Shown: positions 1-6,907 of the stretch, piece after piece
How positions within the stretch are numbered: position 1 is the stretch's first letter
Layout: each line of letters begins with the position of its first letter
DNA from: an uncultured Clostridium sp.
GTDB taxonomy: Bacteria; Bacillota; Clostridia; TANB77; CAG-508
DNA: 61,878 nt
Direction of reading: 5' to 3'
NCBI GenBank assembly: GCA_900555615.1
Contig: USMB01000004.1
Coordinates: 1-61,878 of the forward strand
Translations under genes and position numbers: made by a program
The notes under the pieces: generated by a model
What the model was told of the DNA's origin: nothing
Databases searched by the model: none
What the model saw: only the letters and a program-made list of their open reading frames with translations

Positions 1-65
1 AAATGTAACAAGAAAAGTTGGCAAAGAAAGACTTTAAGTAAGTAAAAAATTACAAGTTGTAGGTG

Positions 66-107
66 ATAACTTAGTACAAATCTTATGTACTAGGTTATTT
101 TTTTTTA
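66..107 (+). terminator. Intrinsic terminator near the window edge
   Basis: A 12-bp stem (ATAACTTAGTAC pairing with GTACTAGGTTAT, one G-U) is followed by a run of T. It ends a gene whose last codons may lie in positions 1-45, but no reading frame there is long enough to name. Everything before 179 is otherwise noncoding. Confidence 0.8.
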
Positions 108-124
108 TTTTTTATAAAAAGGGT

Positions 125-154
125 TTGGGATTTGATATATGCTCACTGTATAAT
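125..154 (+). promoter_or_regulatory. Promoter with GGGTTTGG motif at -35 (copy 1)
   Basis: TTGGGA (125-130), an 18-bp spacer and TATAAT (149-154) are preceded by AAAAAGGGT. The same AAAGGGTTTGG block recurs at the -35 of five other ICE 1 promoters. It drives the gene starting at 179. Confidence 0.7.
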
Positions 155-178
155 GATTAAAAATAAGGAGGAAAAAAC

Positions 179-508
179 ATGGAAAAATTGGACGAAGGAT
201 TTTTTGATCAATATACAGATGATTTTGCAGATTATTTTGAAAATCAAAGGGTAATGAGAATAATGTTAGGATCTGAATATAAAAAAATAAACAAAGCTAT
301 TTGTGAAATCAAAAATAAATATCCTAATGTAGTAACTTTATTAGAAGATGGAGAGAAAACTAAATTAAATGATGAAGAAGAAAATGCAATTATAGAAATA
401 CTAAAGTTACAAGAAGAAATTAATATGATTGAGTTAAAAGAATCTTTTAAATTAGGATTTAAAGAAGCTTACATATATTTTGAATCTATGGATATGTTGA
501 AAATATAG
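179..508 (+). CDS. Small acidic helical protein of unknown function
   Basis: A 109-aa acidic, mostly helical protein with no recognised catalytic motif. The start has a strong AAGGAGG site 8 bases upstream. The C-terminal part (ESFKLGFKEAYIYFE) resembles the GF-x-x-G-type tail of other small proteins in this window (at 3568 and 59564), a family common on conjugative elements. That relation is only by eye. It is first in a short operon with the phosphoesterase at 521 and is driven by the motif promoter at 125. Confidence 0.7.
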   Translation: MEKLDEGFFDQYTDDFADYFENQRVMRIMLGSEYKKINKAICEIKNKYPNVVTLLEDGEKTKLNDEEENAIIEILKLQEEINMIELKESFKLGFKEAYIYFESMDMLKI

Positions 509-520
509 AAGGAGGATACA

Positions 521-1297
521 ATGGGAGAGAGAATAAAATGTAAAAAATGCGGAGATATATTACAAAGCAAATACAGACATGATTTTCAAATGTGCAAGTG
601 TGGATCTTGTTATATAGATGGAGGAGATGATTATTGCAGAGTAGGAGGAGAAAAAGAAGATATAGAATGGATTGATAGAAACGATAAAAAACAGTTTAAG
701 TATTTATTTGATTATTGTGAAGAAATACTTAATAAGAAAATATATTTTATATCTGATACTCATTTTAATCATAAAAACATAATAAAGTATTGTAGTAGAC
801 CTTTTAAAGATGTTGAAGAAATGAATAAAGTTTTAATTGAAAACTGGAATAATACAGTTACTGACTTTGACACTATTTTTCATTTAGGAGATGTAGCATT
901 AACAAATGAAAGTGAAATGAAAGAAATAGTACCTAAATTAAAAGGAAAAAAGATTTTAATAAAAGGAAATCACGATAAAAAATCTAAAGAATTTTTTAGA
1001 AGTGTAGGATTTGAAATAATACCTGATAATCCTTTAAAACTAGATACAGAAAAACTAATATTATCTCATAAACCACTTGCAGATACGGAAATTCCTGAAG
1101 GATATATAAATATACATGGACATATTCATAATAATCCATTACACAAAATAAATCCTACTACAAACGAAATGGAATATCCTGAAGAATTATATTCTGAAAA
1201 ATTACACATAAATGTTTCTGTTGATGTTATTAATTTTAAGCCTATTAGTATAGAAGGAGTGTTTAAGAAAATAGAGGAGAAAAATTATGGCATATAG
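521..1297 (+). CDS. Calcineurin-like metallophosphoesterase with N-terminal zinc ribbon
   Basis: A 258-aa protein. Residues 7-27 hold two Cys pairs (CKKC, CKC) typical of a zinc ribbon. From about residue 74 the metallophosphoesterase signature appears in order: ISDTHF (metal ligands D79, H81), FHLGDVAL, KGNHDK, LSHKP and HGHIH. All core metal ligands are present, so it is probably an active two-metal phosphodiesterase or phosphatase; its substrate is unknown. It starts 12 bases after the previous gene with a GGAGG site and overlaps the next gene by 11 bases, so the three are co-transcribed. The zinc ribbon may contact nucleic acid, which is inference. Confidence 0.85.
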   Translation: MGERIKCKKCGDILQSKYRHDFQMCKCGSCYIDGGDDYCRVGGEKEDIEWIDRNDKKQFKYLFDYCEEILNKKIYFISDTHFNHKNIIKYCSRPFKDVEEMNKVLIENWNNTVTDFDTIFHLGDVALTNESEMKEIVPKLKGKKILIKGNHDKKSKEFFRSVGFEIIPDNPLKLDTEKLILSHKPLADTEIPEGYINIHGHIHNNPLHKINPTTNEMEYPEELYSEKLHINVSVDVINFKPISIEGVFKKIEEKNYGI

Positions 1298-1991
1298 TGA
1301 TTATGGTGCATATATTTGGAAAAACGGAAAGAATATTACAAATGAATGTGCAGATGTATCTTGTAAAATAATAGAAGGAAAATTCGTTTTTAAGAATTGG
1401 TATGACAATTTAGTTGATGAAGTAAATAAAAACGAAAATGAAAAGGAAAAAACAATTAGTGGACATGCATTAATTAATCTAGAAAAATTCTGTATTTCTT
1501 TTTATAAAACATATAATCCAATATTATATTATCCAAATGGAGAATATAAAGAAGTAGATATAAGAAAAAAATTTGATTATAGTATGAGAAAAGAGCAATT
1601 ATATATTCGAGGATATGAATTAGGATATCATACAGGATTTTATTTTTATGAAATAGATTATAAAGAAGATAAGTATTGTGTAGTTATAGGAAATGCAATA
1701 GGTAAAGGTTGGGATACTACACCTGCATCTAAATATATTTTAAAACACTTAGTTTTGTTTGAAAGAGAAGATGGTAGTAGTATATATAGAATTGAAACTA
1801 AAAGAGATATAGATTCGGATATAGTTTTTAATAAATTAGATAGGTTAGAAGATATAAATGTTGAGAAATATTGGTTAAAAGAATACAAGAAACAACTATG
1901 TAAAGATTTATTTAAATTAAGATTTAAAAAATTAGCTTGGAATTTGAATGAAATATTAGAGCATAAAGAAAGAATTAAATGGTTAAAATAA
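1287..1991 (+). CDS. Hypothetical protein, co-operonic with phosphoesterase
   Basis: A 234-aa protein I do not recognise. It is soluble, lysine and tyrosine rich, with no signal peptide or membrane segment. Its ATG overlaps the end of the phosphoesterase gene and uses the GAGGAG sequence inside it, implying translational coupling. After the stop there is no clear terminator; an inverted-repeat promoter follows at 2051. Confidence 0.7.
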   Translation: MAYSDYGAYIWKNGKNITNECADVSCKIIEGKFVFKNWYDNLVDEVNKNENEKEKTISGHALINLEKFCISFYKTYNPILYYPNGEYKEVDIRKKFDYSMRKEQLYIRGYELGYHTGFYFYEIDYKEDKYCVVIGNAIGKGWDTTPASKYILKHLVLFEREDGSSIYRIETKRDIDSDIVFNKLDRLEDINVEKYWLKEYKKQLCKDLFKLRFKKLAWNLNEILEHKERIKWLK

Positions 1992-2050
1992 AAAAGTTTA
2001 ACAAAAATAGTAACAAAAAAAGTACACACAAAAAAGAGTACAAAAAAAAG

Positions 2051-2084
2051 ACCACCTTGAAAAGCTAAAAATAGGTGGTATAAT
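2051..2084 (+). promoter_or_regulatory. Promoter with ACCACCT/AGGTGGT operator
   Basis: TTGAAA (2057-2062), 16-bp spacer and TATAAT (2079-2084). A perfect 7-bp inverted repeat, ACCACCT (2051-2057) and AGGTGGT (2073-2079), brackets the promoter and overlaps both hexamers, so a dimeric repressor could occlude it. The transcript would meet a terminator about 50 bases later. Confidence 0.6.
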
Positions 2085-2090
2085 ATGTAT

Positions 2091-2142
2091 AATGAAATAC
2101 TTGTAGAGATGCAGAGAAAAACTTTGTATCTCTTTTCTTTTT
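2091..2142 (+). ncRNA. Candidate ~50-nt small RNA (promoter-terminator minigene)
   Basis: The expected start of the 2051 promoter is near 2091. A terminator hairpin (AGAGATGCA 2105-2113 with TGTATCTCT 2125-2133) and a T-rich tail to 2142 follow at once, leaving room only for a tiny RNA. It could be a regulatory RNA or an attenuator for the gene at 2201, although that gene has its own promoter. Prediction from sequence only. Confidence 0.4.
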
Positions 2143-2146
2143 GGGT

Positions 2147-2176
2147 TTGGAAAACCCGATATTTGTAAAGTATAAT
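2147..2176 (+). promoter_or_regulatory. Promoter with GGGTTTGG motif (copy 2)
   Basis: TTGGAA (2147-2152), 18-bp spacer, TATAAT (2171-2176), preceded by TTTTTGGGT. The -35 region is also part of the small palindrome GGGTTT-GGA-AAACCC. It serves the gene at 2201. Confidence 0.65.
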
Positions 2177-2200
2177 ATAAATGAAAGAAGGTAGAAAACA

Positions 2201-2476
2201 ATGATTTTTGGAAAATATGGGCAGATGATTTTAAGTAATATGGAGAAAAATTATCCATACAGAAAACAAGAATTAGAATTAACAGGAGAACTAAACACGA
2301 AAATATATGAAAGAGAACAATATATTTTAAAATTAAAAGAAAAATTAGAAAACGAAATAAAAACAGAATATAAAGAACCTAAGACAAGTGAAATGTATGT
2401 TATAGCGAAATATCAACAAATGATTGATGGTTTAGTTGATGAAATTCTAATGAAGGAAGTTTTAGTAAAAATATAA
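2201..2476 (+). CDS. TnpV-like small protein
   Basis: A 91-aa protein beginning FGKYGQ, followed by a helical region containing LELTGELN. This matches the central pattern of TnpV proteins (GKYG..RL.YLKE...LY..LL..G.L) and can be compared with the better TnpV match at 59873. Here the usual C-terminal EWV..MN motif is not obvious, so it may be a divergent member. TnpV proteins accompany Clostridia transposons and conjugative elements; their function is not established. Confidence 0.55.
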   Translation: MIFGKYGQMILSNMEKNYPYRKQELELTGELNTKIYEREQYILKLKEKLENEIKTEYKEPKTSEMYVIAKYQQMIDGLVDEILMKEVLVKI

Positions 2477-2479
2477 GAG

Positions 2480-2516
2480 GAGAGTTAGTAAAACATAAAA
2501 TTACTAGCTCTTTTTT
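2480..2516 (+). terminator. Terminator immediately upstream of ardA ribosome binding site
   Basis: GAGTTAGTAA (2482-2491) pairs with TTACTAGCTC (2501-2510, one G-U) and is followed by six T. The ardA ribosome site begins about 8 bases later and I see no promoter in between, so ardA expression should depend on readthrough. Confidence 0.75.
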
Positions 2517-2537
2517 GTATAAGGAAGGAGAGAAAAT

Positions 2538-3500
2538 ATGCTTAATATATGGGTTGGTAATTTAGGAAAATATAATGAAGGAGAATTAAAAGGAGGATGG
2601 CTTGAATTACCAAAAGAAAAAGAAGAGATTGATAAATTTTTAAAAGAAGTAGTTGGACTTAATGATGAATATGAAGAATATATGATAAATGATTTTGAAA
2701 CAGATTTACCATATAAAGTTAATGAATATGAAAGCATAAAGATGCTTAATTTATTAGCAAAAGTATCAGAAAATATTTATAATATGGAAGCAATAGAAGG
2801 ATATGCAAATTCAGAAGGAGATTTAAGCATTGAAGAATTAATGAATATAATTATTCAAGAAGATGAGCTACCTTATTATTCTTATCAAATAGATAGTTGG
2901 ACTATGTCAGCAGAAGAAAAATACGGATATAGATTTGCTGAAGATACAGGTTTATTAGATGTATTACAACAACATGGAATTGAAGGATATTTTGATTTTG
3001 AGAGTTATGGTAGAGATGCTGAAATGAGTGGATATGTTGAATTATTAGATGACGGTTATATAGATAAAAGTGAAAGTATAGATTTAAATAAATATTCACT
3101 ACAAGAAATAATAGAAATGTACGATATGGAAGAAGAAACAGAAAAAAAGTTAAAAGTTATATACAAACAAGTAGGAAAAGATCCAATAGTAATGGAAATT
3201 GATGATACATTAGAAGCTAAGCAAAAGCTAGTTGGAGGCTTAATTGAAGTAGTACCTTATAAAGAAGATTTATTATTAGTTTGTAATGAAGAAGGAAAGA
3301 TTCTCAATCAAAAACCAAATCTTGACTTTGGATATGATTATATTGCAGGAAATTGTTTTGTTGTAGGAGATGACTTTGAAAATGCAGGTTTCAAATCTGT
3401 TAGTGAAGAACAAATAGAAGAAATAAAACAAGATTTGAAAAATAGAAGTATTGAAGTTGTTGAAATAGAAGAAGTTGAAGAAGATGATATGGAATTTTAA
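2538..3500 (+). CDS. ardA: Antirestriction protein ArdA fused to a DUF3846-like domain
   Basis: A 320-aa, strongly acidic protein. Residues 1-165 match ArdA: IWVGNLGKYNEGEL near the N-terminus and the characteristic YFDFESYGRD region. ArdA proteins mimic bent B-DNA and block type I restriction enzymes, helping an incoming element establish itself. Residues from about 205 (KVIYKQVGKDPIVMEI) to 305 resemble DUF3846 domains, seen again alone at 6548. The fusion is longer than a standard ArdA of about 165 aa. The tail is almost purely acidic. Expression likely needs readthrough of the terminator at 2480. Confidence 0.9.
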   Translation: MLNIWVGNLGKYNEGELKGGWLELPKEKEEIDKFLKEVVGLNDEYEEYMINDFETDLPYKVNEYESIKMLNLLAKVSENIYNMEAIEGYANSEGDLSIEELMNIIIQEDELPYYSYQIDSWTMSAEEKYGYRFAEDTGLLDVLQQHGIEGYFDFESYGRDAEMSGYVELLDDGYIDKSESIDLNKYSLQEIIEMYDMEEETEKKLKVIYKQVGKDPIVMEIDDTLEAKQKLVGGLIEVVPYKEDLLLVCNEEGKILNQKPNLDFGYDYIAGNCFVVGDDFENAGFKSVSEEQIEEIKQDLKNRSIEVVEIEEVEEDDMEF

Positions 3501-3517
3501 GATTTTTTTAAAAGGGT

Positions 3518-3546
3518 TTGGATATATAAAAACACCATAGTATAAT
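3518..3546 (+). promoter_or_regulatory. Promoter with GGGTTTGG motif (copy 3)
   Basis: TTGGAT (3518-3523), exact 17-bp spacer, TATAAT (3541-3546), preceded by AAAAGGGT. Serves the gene at 3568. Confidence 0.7.
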
Positions 3547-3567
3547 CTTATACAGGAGGTAAAGACT

Positions 3568-3861
3568 ATGGAAGAAGAAACAATATTAGAATCTATTTTC
3601 TTTGACAGAGAACAAAGAGTACTTGCAAATGTTTCTGATGAAGAAAGAAATGTAATTTTAGAAATAAAACGAGATGGAAATGAAGATAAATTAAGAAAAT
3701 TAATAGAGCAAGTTAAAGAAGATAGACTAAGAAATAAAATAGAAGAAATGCTTGATTATGCACTTGAAGATGTTTCAAAAAGATATTGTGCCAGTTTAGA
3801 AAAATATTACAAGCAAGGCTTCAAAGATGGAGTTAATTTAATAGTAGAATGTGTAAGTTAA
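3568..3861 (+). CDS. Small helical protein with C-terminal GFKDG motif
   Basis: A 97-aa charged, helical protein ending YYKQGFKDGVNLIVEC. The same ending (YYRNGFVDGSQLVMGC) occurs in the minus-strand gene at 59564 on the second element, so they belong to one family of small element-borne proteins of unknown function (possibly the DUF6809 type). Strong AGGAGG site. A terminator overlaps the stop codon. Confidence 0.75.
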   Translation: MEEETILESIFFDREQRVLANVSDEERNVILEIKRDGNEDKLRKLIEQVKEDRLRNKIEEMLDYALEDVSKRYCASLEKYYKQGFKDGVNLIVECVS

Positions 3862-3889
3862 GGGTTAGAGTAATATCTATCCCTTTTTT
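3860..3889 (+). terminator. In-operon terminator before the gene at 3908
   Basis: AGGGTTAGA pairs with TCTATCCCT and is followed by six T. The next ribosome site (AAAGGAGGGG) starts about 6 bases later, with no promoter between. Confidence 0.75.
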
Positions 3890-3907
3890 ATACAAAGGAG
3901 GGGTGAG

Positions 3908-4327
3908 TTGAAAAATATAAGATTATTCATAGAAAGTAATAAACTAGATATGTTAAAAGCCTTTTCGGATGATAGTTATTTATATAATTATATTGTAAAT
4001 AATTATTCTGAATTACCTGAAGATAATATATTTAGAAATCCAACAATATTAAAAAGAATAAATGATATGATTTATTTTTCAAAAACAGGAATAACTGAAG
4101 ATGATGAATTTGTATGGAAAGAAACCAGTCAAGATTTAAAAAATAAAAATATATCATATTATGCAGTAGTTTTAGATCCTAATAATGGATCTTTTTTTAT
4201 ATACAATAATTTAAAAGATAAAATACCATATATAGAAATAGACAAAAATACAGATTTATTTGAAGCCATAAATAAAATAGAAAAATTTAATAAAGAATTA
4301 GAATATGAGGAAGAAATGGAGATGTAA
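3908..4327 (+). CDS. Hypothetical protein upstream of ParB-like gene
   Basis: A 139-aa protein starting at TTG behind AAAGGAGGGGTGAG. No recognisable motif, soluble, acidic C-terminus. It ends 2 bases before the ParB-like gene, so the two are co-translated. The terminator at 3860 lies directly before it, so transcription of this block, which leads into the transfer genes, would require readthrough. Confidence 0.7.
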   Translation: MKNIRLFIESNKLDMLKAFSDDSYLYNYIVNNYSELPEDNIFRNPTILKRINDMIYFSKTGITEDDEFVWKETSQDLKNKNISYYAVVLDPNNGSFFIYNNLKDKIPYIEIDKNTDLFEAINKIEKFNKELEYEEEMEM

Positions 4328-4329
4328 AG

Positions 4330-5217
4330 TTGAATAGTATTAATGAAATAAGATCAAAATTTGTAGTTGATAAAGTACCTGAAAAAAACAGAAGGGAAGA
4401 AAATAAAAATATAACTAATATAGAAATAAGCAAGTTGGTTGCCTTTAGAAAAGGGCAACCTTTTTCAATGTATGATAAAAATAAAAAAGAAGAAATGAAA
4501 GAAAGCATAAAAGAAAATGGAATTTTAGTGCCTATTATAGTTAGAAAATTAGAAAACGATAAATATGAAATTATATCAGGACATAATAGAGTAGAATGTG
4601 CAAAAGAGATAGGATTTTCCACAATTCCATCTCAAATTGTGGATTGTGATGATGAAAAAGCAACATTAATAATGTTGGATACAAACTTAAACAATAGAGA
4701 AAAAATACTACCTGTTGAAAAAGGCTATGCCTATAAACAAAGAAACAACATCATAAAAAATAGGCAAAACACTAGTAATATGAACGAATTTTACGATAAT
4801 TCCACCGAGTGGAATGAAGAAGGAAAATCACAAATTTATAACTATATAAGACTAACGGAACTAATTAAGCCTTTACAGAAAAAAGTAAATATAGAGCAAA
4901 TACCTATAAAAGCAGGAGTAGAAATATCCTACTTAAATAAAGAAGAACAAGAAATTGTTAATCAAGTTATTGAAGATGAACAAATAAAAATAACTGTTGC
5001 ACAAGCACAGAAAGTTAGATTAAAGAAAAACAATATTAGTTATGAAACCTTGCTTAAAATTATAAAAAATGAGAAAGTTAAAGTAGAAAAATTTACAGGA
5101 AAAATAGAAAAAAGAGCAATGAAAATCTACAAAGATAGATTTAAAAACGATAAAGAATTTACAGATTTGATAATCAAATTACTAGATGAATACTTTAGTA
5201 GCGAAGCGATAAGTTAA
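4330..5217 (+). CDS. ParB/Spo0J-family nuclease-domain protein
   Basis: A 295-aa protein, TTG start. Residues about 35-125 form a ParB N-terminal domain: GILVPIIVRK, then IISGHNRVECAKEIG (box II, GHNR in place of GERR), then a helical DNA-binding part. ParB-family proteins bind DNA and use CTP; on conjugative elements they may serve partitioning, replication or regulation. No ParA partner is in the window. It lies directly upstream of the oriT candidate and MobC, suggesting a role near transfer initiation, which is inference. Confidence 0.85.
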   Translation: MNSINEIRSKFVVDKVPEKNRREENKNITNIEISKLVAFRKGQPFSMYDKNKKEEMKESIKENGILVPIIVRKLENDKYEIISGHNRVECAKEIGFSTIPSQIVDCDDEKATLIMLDTNLNNREKILPVEKGYAYKQRNNIIKNRQNTSNMNEFYDNSTEWNEEGKSQIYNYIRLTELIKPLQKKVNIEQIPIKAGVEISYLNKEEQEIVNQVIEDEQIKITVAQAQKVRLKKNNISYETLLKIIKNEKVKVEKFTGKIEKRAMKIYKDRFKNDKEFTDLIIKLLDEYFSSEAIS

Positions 5218-5300
5218 GCAAGATTCCTATTTGTAAGTACAAATAGAACGAAAAGTATAACTTTTCTTATTTAAGGGGAGGTGTCCCCAAACCCTTCATA
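5218..5300 (+). other. Candidate origin of transfer (oriT) of ICE 1
   Basis: The 110-bp gap before mobC is packed with inverted repeats: CTATTTGTA (5227-5235) with TACAAATAG (5238-5246), GAAAAGT (5250-5256) with ACTTTTC (5260-5266), and GGGGA (5275-5279) with TCCCC (5284-5288). Nested repeats directly upstream of a MobC-relaxase pair are the usual layout of MOBP oriTs. The nick site cannot be placed by eye. Confidence 0.6.
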
Positions 5301-5327
5301 AAAATTTTTAGGTGGAGAGGAGAGTAA

Positions 5328-5636
5328 TTGAGAAAAACTGAAAGAATTGAAATTAGATTAACTCCTGAAGAAAAAACAAAGATTATAAACAATAGTGTAG
5401 AAGCTAAAACAACAATTTCAGAGTATCTAATTAAAAGTGCTACTAAAAAAGAAATTGTAGTTATCAATGATCTTGATAAATTAGTAATTCAATTAAGAAA
5501 GCTAGGAAATAATGTAAATCAATTAACAAAACTAGCAAATGGAAGAGTTATAACTTGTGTTGAATTGGAAGGAGTAAAAAAGGAGTTAAGTAAAATATGG
5601 CAATCATTAAATTCATTAATAACAAGGTCGGATTAA
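5328..5636 (+). CDS. mobC: MobC-like relaxosome accessory protein
   Basis: A 102-aa protein with TTG start behind GGAGAGGAGAG. The N-terminus (RIEIRLTPEEKTKI) is a ribbon-helix-helix strand-helix pattern and the C-terminal half contains LGNNVNQLTKLAN, typical of the MobC family. Such proteins bind oriT and assist strand opening for the relaxase. The gene overlaps the relaxase gene by 40 bases in another frame, indicating tight co-expression. Confidence 0.85.
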   Translation: MRKTERIEIRLTPEEKTKIINNSVEAKTTISEYLIKSATKKEIVVINDLDKLVIQLRKLGNNVNQLTKLANGRVITCVELEGVKKELSKIWQSLNSLITRSD

Positions 5637-6544
5637 AGAGAACCTTAAATTATATTTGCAAAAAAGAAAAAACTAATAATAAGTTTATTTCAGGAAAAGA
5701 TTGCATGGCAGAAAATGCTTATGAAGAAATGATGGCTATAAAAAATATGTATGGTAAGACAAAAGGTAGAGAAAAATTGCATTTTGTTCAAGCATTTAGT
5801 CCAAATGATGAGCTGAGTTATGAAACAGCACATGAAATAGCAATGAAAATAGCAGAAAAATATTTTAAAGGTTATCAAGTTGTTGTAGTAACTCATCAAG
5901 ATAAGGAACACATACATTCACACTTTGTTGTGAATACGGTAAATTTTGAAACAGGTAAAAAGATACAATTTTCTAATAAAGAACTAGAAAGCTTAAAAGC
6001 ATATTCTAATAAGTTATGCCTAGAGCAAGGATTATCTATAACAAGAGAAAAATCAAATATAGATGATATAAGAATTAACGAATATAAAGCAAAACAAAAG
6101 GGGATTAGTTGGAAAGAAAAGTTAGAAAAAAGTATTGATATTGCTATGGAAAAATCAAATAATAAATTTGAATTTTTTAAAGTGATGAACGAGATGGGAT
6201 ATAAAGTTACATGGACTAAAGAAAGAAAAAATATTACATATACAACTTCAGAAGGTTATAAATGCAGAGATAGAAAATTGCATAATGAAAAGTATTTAAA
6301 AGAAAATATGGAAGCATATTTTAAAGAAAAATATAAAGCAAAAATTAAAGGTGTAAAAAAATACGAAAGGCATACTCAATATAGGAGTATGTCTTTATCT
6401 TTGGCTGAATTAATCAAACAGTTTCAAAGAAAAGAACATGAAAATGATATTACACATCATTATGAATTAAATGAAAGTGCTAAAAAACAATATGCAATGG
6501 AAATGCATTATAGCTTAGAAGAAATAGAAGATATGGAAATGTAG
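5597..6544 (+). CDS. MOBP-type relaxase (VirD2/MobA-like)
   Basis: A 315-aa relaxase. The candidate catalytic Tyr is in TLNYICK (Tyr19) and the metal-binding histidine motif is THQDKEHIHSHF (His100, His105, His107, His109), the three-His signature of the family. It would nick oriT, attach covalently to the 5' end and pilot the strand through the secretion channel. The start lies inside mobC. The protein is on the short side for conjugative-element relaxases; its C-terminus is a short acidic tail with no extra domain. Confidence 0.9.
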   Translation: MAIIKFINNKVGLKRTLNYICKKEKTNNKFISGKDCMAENAYEEMMAIKNMYGKTKGREKLHFVQAFSPNDELSYETAHEIAMKIAEKYFKGYQVVVVTHQDKEHIHSHFVVNTVNFETGKKIQFSNKELESLKAYSNKLCLEQGLSITREKSNIDDIRINEYKAKQKGISWKEKLEKSIDIAMEKSNNKFEFFKVMNEMGYKVTWTKERKNITYTTSEGYKCRDRKLHNEKYLKENMEAYFKEKYKAKIKGVKKYERHTQYRSMSLSLAELIKQFQRKEHENDITHHYELNESAKKQYAMEMHYSLEEIEDMEM

Positions 6545-6547
6545 GAG

Positions 6548-6907
6548 GTGGTAGTAATTGAAAAGCAGAATATGTATGTTCTTATAATAGAAAATGAAAA
6601 AAATCCTGAATTAAAAAGAATTCCAAACAGACTTGAAACATTAAGAAAAATTGTAGGTAATGAATATATAGATGTTATTAAATATAAAGATGTTTTAATA
6701 GTTTTTGATGAGGAAGCTTATAAAAAATTACTACCAATAAACAGAACTCTTGATGGTTTAAATATAAGGGGAACTTTTATTGTTACAGGTAATGATAAGA
6801 AAAATCAGGATTTTAAAGATTTAACCAAAGAGCAAATAGAAGAATATACTAAAAAATTTCAATTAGAACAAGAAAATCAAATGGAAGAAGGAGAAGAATT
6901 AGAATGA
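6548..6907 (+). CDS. DUF3846-like protein between relaxase and coupling protein
   Basis: A 119-aa protein with an IIENEKNPELKRIPN start and INRTLDGLNIRGTFIVTGND core, resembling the DUF3846 domain also fused to ArdA at 2538. Function unknown. The start is uncertain: the GTG at 6548 overlaps the AGGAGG site, an ATT at 6557 is well spaced, and the first ATG is at 6572. It ends in a glutamate-rich tail and overlaps the coupling-protein gene by 4 bases (ATGA). Confidence 0.75.
   Translation: MVVIEKQNMYVLIIENEKNPELKRIPNRLETLRKIVGNEYIDVIKYKDVLIVFDEEAYKKLLPINRTLDGLNIRGTFIVTGNDKKNQDFKDLTKEQIEEYTKKFQLEQENQMEEGEELE

Noticed and set aside
5284..5298. A minus-strand copy of the GGGTTTGG promoter motif
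   Set aside because: AAGGGTTTGGGG is present on the minus strand but no TATAAT-like box lies at the right distance; it is better explained as part of the oriT repeats.
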